DNA of 55,869 bases from Candidatus Woesearchaeota archaeon (GTDB lineage Archaea; Nanobdellota; Nanobdellia; Woesearchaeales; SM23-78), in the NCBI GenBank assembly GCA_016933095.1, contig JAFGBP010000069.1, positions 1 to 55,869 of the forward strand, read 5' to 3'. Position 1 is the first letter of the stretch. Each line of letters starts with the position of its first letter. Of the stretch, positions 7,419-15,646 are shown piece after piece. The notes below the pieces were generated by a model, which saw only the letters and a list, made by a program, of their open reading frames with translations, did not search any database and was not told the DNA's origin. The position numbers and the translations under genes are program-made.

Positions 7419-8384
7419 ATGACACTAGACGAAAAGATTATTAACGAACCAAAGCGAAGATCATTCTTAAAGAAAGCAGGACAATACGCGCGTGACTTCT
7501 TGCTTGGAGCAGCGCTTGTTACAGGCATAGGATGCGGTGGCGGTCCAACACAGCCTTCTCCTCCACCTTCACCAACACCGCCTGCCACTTACGAGAAAGC
7601 CACAAGGATTATAGGCTCTCCAAGCGGAACAGTTTACAACCCAGATGCCAGGTTCTTAGTACAGAACGGAGTGGCTACAATATCCCAAGCAGAGCTTGAA
7701 GCAGCCGGTGCGCCAAGCGCCAGGCATGCAGTCGCTACCGAGGAGCCTGTTGGAGGTTTCGTCGGTGACGTAGTTGGCGCTATGAGAAACGGTGTCATGT
7801 ACGCTCATTTCGATGCTGACGGATACGGCCAGTTAATTGTAGCAGAGGCTCCCGATACAGTTGACTGCGCAGTTAACTCTTACGGCATGGGCCAGGATAT
7901 CATCTTTGGCCAGGTTTCAGGCGGCGGAACAACTGTTGTGACCAGGAAGATAGTGCCTGGGGAGACTGTATTGGGCGAAACTGGTGCTGATGGTCCGGAT
8001 AGTTACGTGACTAATGCCATGAACAAGTTCAACAATCTAATGATGGTCGGTGGCCAGAGGATTTTGTTCCTTAACTATGCTAAGGAAAACCCTGGAGCGA
8101 CCTTTTTGGAAGGATACTTAAGTAGCATCCATACTATGGGATTGAACGGCCCAAAGATATTTGCCGCAGCAAGATCGACAGGTAACCCTGTTAATCAAGT
8201 GGCTGTTTTTATGCGAGAGACTTTGGAAGCTACTCTCGTGCCTAGGGTGAATAATCCTGTGTGTGGTGGCGAAGAGCCTGTCTGGTATAATGGTGCTGGA
8301 GAGGCTGCACAATATAACCAAGCCGCTCATGACTATGCGCCAATGGTTGGATTGTATGCTCTGGCTAAAAGAAAGGGCTTTTAA
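7419..8384 (+). CDS. secreted lipoprotein with Tat-like signal
   Basis: The N-terminus has KRRSFLKKAG, a close match to the twin-arginine consensus, then a hydrophobic stretch and GIGC followed by glycines, which looks like a lipobox (the -3 residue is Gly, which is atypical). A Pro/Ser/Thr linker then leads to a ~270-residue Gly- and Val-rich domain that I do not recognise. If the signal is read correctly, the protein is exported folded and lipid-anchored, perhaps with a cofactor. No Tat translocase gene lies in the window. Confidence 0.72.
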   Translation: MTLDEKIINEPKRRSFLKKAGQYARDFLLGAALVTGIGCGGGPTQPSPPPSPTPPATYEKATRIIGSPSGTVYNPDARFLVQNGVATISQAELEAAGAPSARHAVATEEPVGGFVGDVVGAMRNGVMYAHFDADGYGQLIVAEAPDTVDCAVNSYGMGQDIIFGQVSGGGTTVVTRKIVPGETVLGETGADGPDSYVTNAMNKFNNLMMVGGQRILFLNYAKENPGATFLEGYLSSIHTMGLNGPKIFAAARSTGNPVNQVAVFMRETLEATLVPRVNNPVCGGEEPVWYNGAGEAAQYNQAAHDYAPMVGLYALAKRKGF

Positions 8385-8450
8385 GGTATTTTTTTATATT
8401 ATTTTTATTATCATTTTTATGTTCTTCCTCTTCTTTTTTTCAAAAGCTTT
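8385..8450 (+). terminator. U-rich terminator after Tat-type lipoprotein
   Basis: Dense T-runs follow the stop codon and end just before the TATA-like CTTTATTAA at about 8445-8453 of the next gene. Confidence 0.4.
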
Positions 8451-8489
8451 ATTAATGGGTATTTCTAGAGAGAGGGAAAGAGGTGTTTT

Positions 8490-9029
8490 TTGCAGTTGAG
8501 GTCGGGCTTTAGGCTTATTTTGAATTGGGCATTGCTTTTGGGCTTAGTTTCTTCTGTGCTCTTCTTGTCTGGCTGTGCCAGTTCCTCTGGTGCTAAGGCT
8601 TGGCTTGATCCTCAGATGAGCGTTTATTTTGCTTCTTTCCCTTATGATATGACTGGTGTTAATGAGTTTTTCATTCCTGCTTCCAGCCAGCAGAAGCTTG
8701 ACACTTTTGACATGGACGGCCAGACCTTCTATAAGCTGGCTTTTGTGTCTAACTTCACGATCGATAATGAGCTTGATTTTGTTGGTGAGAGTGTGTTTTG
8801 CAAGGATGGGTCTGGCAAGGAGTTTGATTTTGCAATCAACCCCTCTACGTTTACAGTGGGAGATGCTCCGGCTACTTTCAAGAACGGGGTGAAGCCCGGT
8901 CAGGTAACTGGTGTCGGTTTTGAAGTGCTCTTCCCTGAAGACATGAAGGAGTTCTCCTGTTCATTGAACGTGTTTTTCGGTGAGCCTAATCAAGTGCAGG
9001 GTAATAATGTGAAGGTTGTCCTGGAATAA
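8490..9029 (+). CDS. small lipoprotein
   Basis: This 179-residue protein has a signal helix and a clear lipobox LSGC followed by ASSSG. The TTG at 8490 is chosen because GAGGTG at 8480-8485 lies 4 nt before it; a second TTG at 8496 is possible. The mature part (~150 residues) has two cysteines and an alternating hydrophobic pattern suggesting a beta-sandwich with a strand-rich end. The next gene starts 19 nt downstream, so both are probably one operon. The family is unknown. Confidence 0.72.
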   Translation: MQLRSGFRLILNWALLLGLVSSVLFLSGCASSSGAKAWLDPQMSVYFASFPYDMTGVNEFFIPASSQQKLDTFDMDGQTFYKLAFVSNFTIDNELDFVGESVFCKDGSGKEFDFAINPSTFTVGDAPATFKNGVKPGQVTGVGFEVLFPEDMKEFSCSLNVFFGEPNQVQGNNVKVVLE

Positions 9030-9048
9030 GAATGTATGGTGATATAGA

Positions 9049-11493
9049 ATGCGATTCGTGTTGGATAATGGCTTTTTGAAGGTCGGAATGTTCCTGATTT
9101 TTTTCCTGGTCAGCGCATTTTTTGTGAGCGCAACTAATGAATGTCCTGGAAGTCAATATTGTACTTATGAGGGAGCGGGCTCCACTAATTATCAATGTAC
9201 TGCTGATAGTTACACGGCCTGCAATGACAATCAGAAGTGTGTAGCTACGCAAGCTGTTCCTGGAACGACTTATTGTTTCCCAACGGGCTTGCCTGCTGGA
9301 GTTTCTAGCGGCGGTCCTTGTTACAGGTATGCCTGCCAGGATTGCCCTGCAGGATATGTGGGAAGCGGAACAAGTTGTGTTCCTAAACCGCCTGATGATT
9401 GCAATGATGGTGGAGTGACTTGCGTTAATCCTACATCTAAGTGTTGTCTTGTGAGCGGCAACTATGATTGCTATCAGTGTTGTGCCAACTCTGATTGTGG
9501 TTCTGCTGGTTGTGGCAGTTGGGGGAGCAATTATTGTAGTGGTAGTGGGAGCGGGTCTTCTGTGAAGCGTGATAGGACTTGCACTAATCCTGCTTGTAAT
9601 TCTGGCAGTTGCGCTGCTAATTCATACACGGATACTCAGATTGTCCAGGAATGTGGCACTGATAGTTGTGGTGCTTATGGTTCGGATTATTGCTCTGGCA
9701 GTGGTGGGGATAACACTAACAAAGTGCATTCGCGAGATTGTACTACGATTAGTTGTAGTTCTGCCACTTGCTCTTCAGAGACTAATTCTGAGGTGGCGGT
9801 TGTCCAGGATTGCGGGGATACTTCTTCTTCCTCGACGCTTACTTGCACTGGGTCTGTCTTGACTAATACTTCGATCGTGACTCATAGGGGTTGTTCTTCG
9901 GCTAGTTGCTATACTAATCCTGTGAATACTACTACGACAACTGATTGCGCTGCTCTTCCAAGCACTGATTCTGATGGCTCATTTTCGGCTTTCGAGGTTG
10001 GTGGTGTGGTGGAAGATTATCTTAGTTGTAGTGCCGGGGCGTGTACCTTGGCTAGTTACGCTGATTCTTGCGCGGGTACTGTCTTGACGGAGTATGGTGT
10101 TGACGGGGCTTCTCATAAGAGCCAGACTTATGACTGCCAGAATAATGAGACTGCTTATTGCAATGCCACCGGCGGTTATTTCCGTGATGAGTGGAGGTGT
10201 TCTGGCGCTCCTGGTTTTTGCAATAATGGCGCTGTTGACACTCATATCGGCACTAATGTTGATGGTGACCAGTGGGATGAGGAGTGTGGGGACTCTGTTT
10301 GTCGCCTCGTGAATGGCATGAAGGATTCCATGATCTTGCCCGAGGACAACGGGGCTGCTTGTTCTGACGGTGTTGATAATGATTGTGATGGCTTGGTTGA
10401 CTGCGTTGATCCTGACTGTGCTGGCTTGGCTGGTGCTGGCGGAACTTGCTGCCAGGATGCCTCTGTTGATTGTGTTCAGGCTGAGTGCGTTGATGAGCAG
10501 TGCGTTGCTAACGTCTGTTCTTATTCTCCAAGGCCTGTCTGTGATGGTTCTGACTGCGCTGACGGGTTCTTCTGTGATGCTCTCGGCTCGTGCGTTGATG
10601 CTGACTCTGACCAGACGGTCTGCACTACTTGCGTCAGTGGCGAGTGGGCTTATGGTAATGAGAGTGCTGGGTTTGGAGGTTACATTCCGACAGGCAGGGA
10701 GGGTCCTGAATGTTGTGGTAATAATGTTGATGAGAACTTCGTGACGATTCCTGCTCCAAGAAGTGGCTGCTGTAATGCTCCTACTGATTGCATCGACGAG
10801 TTGGGCATGTGCCGTGTCGGTCATGAGGATGATGCGGCCCTTTGCACTGACGGGATCGACAATGATTGTGACGGCGTTGTTGACAGTGCTGACGAGTCTT
10901 GTTATGGTGACGTCTCGGGTATTGTTTGGGATGGTGATAACATTGCTCTTGGTTACGTCGTCAGTGGCGCGGTGATAAATGGTAAGCCTCCGGGGCTTCC
11001 TGCCGGCTTAGAGGTCAGTGCTGTCTCTGATGGAGATGGTGATTATTTGATCTCTCACGCGTTCGTCGGCACTTACCAGTTCCGTGCTAGCGAGCCTAAG
11101 GTTTTCGAGGATTCTGTTGTCACTGTGACTGTCTTGTCTGATCAGGTCGTGTCTCAGGACTTCTACTTGTATCGGGAGCCTAGTTGTGATGAGAACTGCT
11201 TGGATGCTAATGGTTATTGTAACTTCAACTGCAACGGCACGTCTTTCCCCAGTGGCGAGTCTTGTGAGTTCAGCCACAAGGATTGCTGGGGAAGGACTGC
11301 CGATTCTACCATTAGCTTTGTTGAGGGTGAGGTTAGGACTGTTTATCAGTGCTGTGAGGGTCCTGTGTGGACTGAGGCTGCTCCTAAGGCCAAGGTTACC
11401 GCGTCTACCAAGAACATGTATGATTATAAGAGGCTCGTGACCTTGAACGGCCGCAAGGTCTGGATGCACGTCTTGGTCTGGAGCTCAGAGTAA
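9049..11493 (+). CDS. large cysteine-rich secreted protein
   Basis: This 814-residue protein has an N-terminal signal helix and then several hundred residues with very frequent cysteines and short Gly/Ser/Asn repeats. Two DGxDNDCDG words (near residues 440 and 605) followed by VDCVDPDC or VDSADESC match a calcium- or metal-binding motif seen in bacterial MopE-like and other surface proteins. Residues about 620-720 look like a carboxypeptidase-regulatory-type beta-sandwich. A GGTGAT ribosome site lies before the ATG. No C-terminal membrane helix is visible, so anchoring is unclear. The role is probably cell surface structure or adhesion, by inference. Confidence 0.8.
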   Translation: MRFVLDNGFLKVGMFLIFFLVSAFFVSATNECPGSQYCTYEGAGSTNYQCTADSYTACNDNQKCVATQAVPGTTYCFPTGLPAGVSSGGPCYRYACQDCPAGYVGSGTSCVPKPPDDCNDGGVTCVNPTSKCCLVSGNYDCYQCCANSDCGSAGCGSWGSNYCSGSGSGSSVKRDRTCTNPACNSGSCAANSYTDTQIVQECGTDSCGAYGSDYCSGSGGDNTNKVHSRDCTTISCSSATCSSETNSEVAVVQDCGDTSSSSTLTCTGSVLTNTSIVTHRGCSSASCYTNPVNTTTTTDCAALPSTDSDGSFSAFEVGGVVEDYLSCSAGACTLASYADSCAGTVLTEYGVDGASHKSQTYDCQNNETAYCNATGGYFRDEWRCSGAPGFCNNGAVDTHIGTNVDGDQWDEECGDSVCRLVNGMKDSMILPEDNGAACSDGVDNDCDGLVDCVDPDCAGLAGAGGTCCQDASVDCVQAECVDEQCVANVCSYSPRPVCDGSDCADGFFCDALGSCVDADSDQTVCTTCVSGEWAYGNESAGFGGYIPTGREGPECCGNNVDENFVTIPAPRSGCCNAPTDCIDELGMCRVGHEDDAALCTDGIDNDCDGVVDSADESCYGDVSGIVWDGDNIALGYVVSGAVINGKPPGLPAGLEVSAVSDGDGDYLISHAFVGTYQFRASEPKVFEDSVVTVTVLSDQVVSQDFYLYREPSCDENCLDANGYCNFNCNGTSFPSGESCEFSHKDCWGRTADSTISFVEGEVRTVYQCCEGPVWTEAAPKAKVTASTKNMYDYKRLVTLNGRKVWMHVLVWSSE

Positions 11494-11570
11494 AGAAAAT
11501 TATTTTAGTTTCTTTATGATCCCTGCTCTTCCGAGTTATTTTTTGCTTCTTTTTGTGATTAACAAAGGTT
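11494..11570 (+). terminator. U-rich terminator after Cys-rich gene
   Basis: T-rich runs (ATTTTAGTTTCTTT, ATTTTTTGCTTCTTTTTG) follow the stop at 11493. A TATA-like GTTATATATTT begins at about 11569. Confidence 0.35.
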
Positions 11571-11682
11571 ATATATTTGTATAACTTTCGTTAATCGTGC
11601 TATCTTGTGGTATTGGATTGCGACTGGATGCTTTTATCGGTTCTGTAGAGTTTTTTCGCGGCCCTGCTCGCACTGAACGATA

Positions 11683-11964
11683 TTGAAGAAAAGCTATGAG
11701 ACTGACGACCATTACGCGACCCAGATCGCGTTGGGGCACCTTTTGGTGCCCGATGAGATTGAACGGGAAGACCTCGAGACCCTGGAGCAAGCGTATAAGA
11801 TATTCGAGGATGAATACGTCGACTACTTTGAGGATGCGAGAAAAGAAAGCTCCACCAGCCGGTACAGTGCGACAAAATCATATGCTGATAAAAGAGTGAA
11901 GGAACTGCAAGGAAACGCCAGGAGATTCATCGAGAAAATCAGTCTGATTCTAACAAGCGCATAA
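11683..11964 (+). CDS. small acidic helical protein, uncertain
   Basis: This 93-residue frame starts with TTG, the only in-frame start after a stop at 11674. The predicted protein is acidic and helical (LEQAYKIFEDEYVDYFEDARK region) and has a protein-like composition. Minus-strand frames over the same bases are Arg/Ser-rich and look like shadows. No family is recognised. A TATA-like sequence lies about 105 nt upstream. Confidence 0.45.
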   Translation: MKKSYETDDHYATQIALGHLLVPDEIEREDLETLEQAYKIFEDEYVDYFEDARKESSTSRYSATKSYADKRVKELQGNARRFIEKISLILTSA

Positions 11965-12015
11965 TCCAGGTTATTGATTGTATGAGACCGTTCAAGTGCT
12001 GCTCTAAGCTTATTT

Positions 12016-12666
12016 TTAGCTTATCTTTTTCAGCACTTCTCTGGCTTCTTCGTAGTGCTCTTCCCGCAGGTGGGCTGAGTGGCTGATCGTGGTCATCGGC
12101 CCTGGTTCAGCTCCCAGCTCTTCGCATGTTCTTTTCTGGAGCAGGCTTATCTGGTACATGTTAGCAGGCCATCCTGTAAACATCTCGTTGCTCCTGATGA
12201 GCGCGCTTATCCAGAGCTTTCCTTCTATGATCCTGAAGTGGATGCTTATGATGCCTGGCGTGGCCTCTTTTCCGATGAAAGAGTCTTGTATCGGGTCAAA
12301 GAGTGTTATTATCGCCCTCCTGCTTTTCGGGTCTTTCCGGAGCAGCGGGATTACGTAGTCTTTTAGTTGGTTCATCTTGTTCTCGAAGTTGAACATCCTG
12401 GCTCCGTAGGTGTAGTTGTGTATTGGTGATGATTCCTCTCTGAAAAATACTTCTTCGATTTCATCTAGCTCGGGGTAGGACCATTTCTTGATGCTTTTAT
12501 GGACTTCTATCGGCCTGGTGATCTCTTCAGCGTTCCTCACGGTGATGACGAGGTTCATTATCTCTCGCGTCTTTTTTCCTCCTTGCTCTTCCATCTCCTG
12601 GGCCTCTAGCAGGGCTTTCAAGGTCGCTTTCCAGGCTTCCATGATGCTGTTCTTGATGATTTCCAT
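12016..12666 (-). CDS. thymidylate-synthase-like protein lacking catalytic Cys
   Basis: The 216-residue protein follows the archaeal ThyA pattern. SRRAII has the paired phosphate-binding arginines (Arg116-Arg117), IRSN has Arg158-Ser159, GWPANMY carries the conserved Asn (Asn169), and the C-terminus has the SHSAH words. At the place of the active-site Pro-Cys it reads TPGIIS, so Gly138 replaces the nucleophile. Normal dUMP methylation needs that Cys, so this protein probably binds a pyrimidine nucleotide without making dTMP, or does other chemistry. It follows the 529-residue winged-helix gene after a 9-nt gap, with one promoter for both. A nucleotide sensor is one possible role. Confidence 0.8.
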   Translation of the reverse strand: MEIIKNSIMEAWKATLKALLEAQEMEEQGGKKTREIMNLVITVRNAEEITRPIEVHKSIKKWSYPELDEIEEVFFREESSPIHNYTYGARMFNFENKMNQLKDYVIPLLRKDPKSRRAIITLFDPIQDSFIGKEATPGIISIHFRIIEGKLWISALIRSNEMFTGWPANMYQISLLQKRTCEELGAEPGPMTTISHSAHLREEHYEEAREVLKKIS

Positions 12667-12675
12667 ATTTCTTCC

Positions 12676-14265
12676 TCACATGAATTGGGTGAGTTTCATC
12701 TCTCCCCTCATCTCCTTGAATTCGAACGTTATCAGTGGCAGGTTGTACTTGTTCATCAGGTAGCTTAGTTCGTGAGCCGCGTCTTCTGGCTTGAAGTCTC
12801 CTTTCCTGAAGATCCTGCAACGATCTCCTCCGTCGAAGAGCTTTGACAACAGTTCTTTTCTCCTTATGAATTCCTTCACTTCAGGGCTTTCGTATTCCTT
12901 GAATGACTTTATCATGGTCTTCTTGTAGTTCCGGCTGCTAAGCTTGTCGCTTATCTTGTGGAAGAGGCTTGAGAATACTGCCTCGTATCTGAGCGGCAGT
13001 CCGCAGGCGTTGTATATCCTGTTCTGAACGGCGCAGAACTGGGCGAGTTCTTCCTTTGAGCTTTCAAGAAGAGCCGGCAGGTGTTCTTGGCGCTTGTCTG
13101 AGAAGTCGTAGTTCCAGAACCTGATGTAGCTTTTCTGGTGGCTGAAGAACTTCTTCGCATATGGTTCGTTGCTTGTTATGAGCCGTTTGAAGTTCTCTTT
13201 GGCCTTCATGTTTTGGGCTATGCTCACTCTCATGAGTGTCTTCGCCGATCTTATTATCATGTCCCTGAACTCTTGGCTTGAGTGGCTGAGCGAGAAGAAC
13301 CTGTGCAGGTCTATCCCGATGGTTGAGTTCGCAATCCCTATTCCTTTGCTCTTGCCTCTTATGTTCTCCTTGTAGTCTTTCCAGTCCTCGTTGGAGAGTG
13401 TGTAGGTGCCGGCCTTTCCGATCACGATCGGCGCTTTGTGGTTGTGGTTGTTTTGGAAGTTCAGCTTGATCTCTTGCCTTTGAAAGTATTCTGTGATCCT
13501 TGAGAAGAGCCTTTCCTTGTCTTTGATGCTTCTGCTGTTGCCTTTGAAGATGATGCTTATGTTCCTGGGTTTCTTGGCGGCGAATGCTCTGGCGAACGAT
13601 TCGTGCTTCTCTTCGTCTTTGAGGGTTTTGAGGCAGATGACTAGGCTTATCTTCTTCTCGTAGTCTCGGCTGTCCAGATCCATCTTTTCCAGGATCTCTT
13701 CAGTATTCTCTGGTGAGTTCTTGTCTATGATGCTTTCGAAATGGTCTAGTCCTATGCAGTCGTTAACTTCTGAGAAGCAGCTCCTTGCCAGATCGTAGAG
13801 CTTGTTTATCCCGTCTTCTTGGTGGCAGTCGAGGATGATGCAGTTTAGCTTTCCAAGCCAGTTCTCTGCGTCGTACTTGTATATTATTCCTTTGTTCTCG
13901 TATTCTTCTATCAGCTGGGTTGAGATGCTTGGCTTGTGGATTATTATTTGCTTGTGCCTTTTGGTCACGACTAGTTCTCCTTCGTCTATTGTGAGGCTGT
14001 AGAGCTTCTCTCCTTTTCCTCTGGTGGAGGCTATCTTAAGGATGTTTTCGCTCACAAGGCTGTTTAGGTGGTATAGGACTTTTCGGTGGAGTTTTCCTTT
14101 CTCTCTCTTGGCGTTGATGATGGTTTGTTTGTCGTTTTTTTCTAGTTCTTCGAGGATTTTTGCGTATTCTTGTGGGTGTGTCTCTTCGACGAGTTCGGTT
14201 GTAGAGATCTCCCTGTGTGGTTCTTTCTTGAATTTGGCGAGAATTTTTTGTTCTGTTGAGTGCAT
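12676..14265 (-). CDS. winged-helix protein of unknown family
   Basis: This 529-residue protein begins with about 100 residues that look like a winged helix or a pair of helices for DNA binding (EISTTELVEETHPQEYAKILEEL and the wing GEKLYSLTIDEGE). The remaining ~430 residues are mixed alpha/beta and charged. They include a LNCIILDCHQEDG segment and a long Lys/Arg-rich helical half. No nuclease or ATPase motif is evident. It heads an operon with the thymidylate-synthase-like gene and faces an Lrp-type regulator across a palindrome array. I do not recognise the family. A regulator or a nucleic-acid enzyme are both possible. Confidence 0.72.
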   Translation of the reverse strand: MHSTEQKILAKFKKEPHREISTTELVEETHPQEYAKILEELEKNDKQTIINAKREKGKLHRKVLYHLNSLVSENILKIASTRGKGEKLYSLTIDEGELVVTKRHKQIIIHKPSISTQLIEEYENKGIIYKYDAENWLGKLNCIILDCHQEDGINKLYDLARSCFSEVNDCIGLDHFESIIDKNSPENTEEILEKMDLDSRDYEKKISLVICLKTLKDEEKHESFARAFAAKKPRNISIIFKGNSRSIKDKERLFSRITEYFQRQEIKLNFQNNHNHKAPIVIGKAGTYTLSNEDWKDYKENIRGKSKGIGIANSTIGIDLHRFFSLSHSSQEFRDMIIRSAKTLMRVSIAQNMKAKENFKRLITSNEPYAKKFFSHQKSYIRFWNYDFSDKRQEHLPALLESSKEELAQFCAVQNRIYNACGLPLRYEAVFSSLFHKISDKLSSRNYKKTMIKSFKEYESPEVKEFIRRKELLSKLFDGGDRCRIFRKGDFKPEDAAHELSYLMNKYNLPLITFEFKEMRGEMKLTQFM

Positions 14266-14310
14266 GCATAACCCCTCTAAACTAAGTATTCACTAAGGAG
14301 TAGCACTTAA

Positions 14311-14319
14311 ATTTATAAA
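14311..14319 (-). promoter_or_regulatory. minus-strand TATA box for wHTH/TS-like operon
   Basis: Read on the minus strand this is TTTATAAAT, about 45 nt before the ATG at 14265. Confidence 0.6.
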
Positions 14320-14330
14320 GTTTTTCTTGT

Positions 14331-14471
14331 TTCAGGCTTGTTTCAGCCAACTTCTACTCAAAAACCGGAACTTTTCTGTTGTTTCAGGATTCTTCTGCCT
14401 GAACCCGCAATCAGATTTGTTTTTTTGCTTTGAATCTTATTTTAGGAATGTTGCTTCAGGAAATTCCTGAA
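14331..14471. promoter_or_regulatory. array of TTCAGG operator sites
   Basis: The gap between the two divergent genes has a perfect 17-bp palindrome at 14455-14471 (TTCAGGAA, A, TTCCTGAA). A second pair, TTCAGG at 14383-14388 and CCTGAA at 14398-14403, is spaced by 9 nt. Further half-sites are TTCAGGC at 14331-14337 and TTCAGCC at 14342-14348. Such phased sites suit a multimeric Lrp/AsnC regulator, encoded next door. Confidence 0.65.
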
Positions 14472-14497
14472 CCAATCCTTGTTTTCTCCAAAAGAAT

Positions 14498-14505
14498 CTA
14501 TATAT
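14498..14505 (+). promoter_or_regulatory. TATA box for Lrp-type regulator
   Basis: TCTATATA is about 27 nt after the 17-bp palindrome and 48 nt before the ATG at 14554. A GGGGG run precedes the start as a possible ribosome site. Confidence 0.6.
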
Positions 14506-14553
14506 GAAACATAAGGATTACTATTTTATTAAAAACAATCCGGGGGTTTTAAA

Positions 14554-14991
14554 ATGAAGAAATCCGACATTGCATTTTTAGCATCCCTAAGACGAAACGC
14601 AAGGGAGACACTGACAGCCATAAGCAGGAAGACAAAGATACCTATCAGCACGCTCTACGACAAGCTCAAGATCCACGAAGGAAACGTGATAATAAAGCAC
14701 ACGACGCTAATAGACTTCGCAAAGCTAGGATATTCTTGCAGAGCCAACATCCTGCTCAGGACAACCAGGGACTCCAGGGACAACCTCTGCAGCTACTTGA
14801 AAGAGCATCCTCAGATAAACAACCTCTTCAAGATAAACAACGGATACGACTTCATGGCAGAAGGGATATTCGAATCAGTGAAGTCAATGGAAGACTTCCT
14901 AGACGACCTGGAGCAGCGATTCGCCCTGGAAGAGAAGAGGTTCCACTACATCATCGACGACCTGAAAAGGGAATGCTTTGCAATGCAATAA
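14554..14991 (+). CDS. Lrp/AsnC-family transcriptional regulator
   Basis: The 145-residue length is typical. Residues 1-50 form the helix-turn-helix (LRRNARETLTAISRKT, IPISTLYDKLK). The rest has the alpha/beta RAM pattern that binds small ligands and drives oligomer formation. It is divergent from the winged-helix/TS-like operon, and the TTCAGG array between them probably binds this protein. Control of itself and of the neighbouring operon is inferred. The ligand could be an amino acid or nucleotide and is not visible from sequence. Confidence 0.87.
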   Translation: MKKSDIAFLASLRRNARETLTAISRKTKIPISTLYDKLKIHEGNVIIKHTTLIDFAKLGYSCRANILLRTTRDSRDNLCSYLKEHPQINNLFKINNGYDFMAEGIFESVKSMEDFLDDLEQRFALEEKRFHYIIDDLKRECFAMQ

Positions 14992-15035
14992 ACTATTTTT
15001 CATGTTTTGTTGTATTCTGCCATGGGGTTGATTGT

Positions 15036-15111
15036 CAGTGCAAAATTGCGGAGCGATTTTCGAAACTGGCTTTTTTTGGGCCAGTGCAAAATTGTGAAGC
15101 AATTTTCGAAA
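15036..15111. repeat. two 30-bp direct repeats, each a quasi-palindrome
   Basis: Copies at 15036-15065 and 15082-15111 are 46 nt apart and differ at 4 positions. Each holds an inverted repeat (AAAATTG with CAATTTT in copy 2, weaker in copy 1). Between them ACTGGC (15064-15069) and GCCAGT (15080-15085) form another inverted repeat around seven Ts. The pair ends directly at the TATA box of the rnp2 operon. Confidence 0.7.
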
Positions 15112-15113
15112 GC

Positions 15114-15121
15114 TTTTTAAA
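15114..15121 (+). promoter_or_regulatory. TATA box for rnp2-proteasome-exosome operon
   Basis: TTTTTAAA adjoins the direct repeats. The leader to the ATG at 15240 is about 95 nt and contains an 8-bp inverted repeat (GAACCGTT at 15167-15174, AACGGTTC at 15220-15227). Confidence 0.5.
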
Positions 15122-15239
15122 GCCTTCCATTCTCTTTCGTCTTTGACAGAGAGAAAGAGCGCGAGGGAACCGTTCAGATTCATCAGATTGTTTGAAATCA
15201 AGGCGTTTTTTCTCAAGGAAACGGTTCGTTTACCAGAAA

Positions 15240-15611
15240 ATGAAGAGCCCAAAACCGGCTAAGAATGTGTTGAAGTCTCGACCTAAGATCAATCCTCTTA
15301 AGCCTAGCATGCGCGAGGATAAGAGGTATGTGGCGTTCGAGATCATAAGCGAGAGGCCTTTGGACCGCGACGCGGATTCAAGGCTTATAGCGAGCATCAA
15401 GTCGCTCTTGGGAGTGTTTCAGGCTTCAAGCGCAGGAGTCTTAAAGGTGTCTTATGACCAGGCGTCCCAAAGAGGAGTCTTCAGGGTCAATCGCAAGGCA
15501 GTCGACCTCATAAGGTCTTGCTTTGTCATGCTTAGGAGGCTCGGCGATACCAAGGTCCTTGTCCGCACCTTGAAAGTGAGCGGCATGGTCCACAAGGTTA
15601 ATGTTCATTAA
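15240..15611 (+). CDS. rnp2: ribonuclease P protein component 2 (Pop5)
   Basis: Pop5 is a protein subunit of archaeal RNase P, which trims the 5' leader of tRNA precursors. The core has the family words MREDKRYVAFEI near the start, GVFRVNR and VRTLKVSGM near the end, over about 100 residues. The ATG at 15240 gives 123 residues; a TTG at 15192 would add 16 basic residues. The ~20 residues before the core are Lys/Pro-rich. It leads a superoperon with psmA and SBDS, the common archaeal order, without the Rpp30 gene often found there. Confidence 0.9.
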   Translation: MKSPKPAKNVLKSRPKINPLKPSMREDKRYVAFEIISERPLDRDADSRLIASIKSLLGVFQASSAGVLKVSYDQASQRGVFRVNRKAVDLIRSCFVMLRRLGDTKVLVRTLKVSGMVHKVNVH

Positions 15612-15646
15612 AATGTTAGAGGAATGAGTGAGGAGGTATAGAGAAA

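Noticed and set aside
9979..10824. Long minus-strand reading frame
   Set aside because: It mirrors the Cys-rich gene and is low-complexity Thr/Ile/Ala-rich with no start context.
11600..11881. Minus-strand frames opposite the small acidic protein
   Set aside because: They are Arg/Ser-rich with no plausible start site; the plus-strand frame has a better composition.
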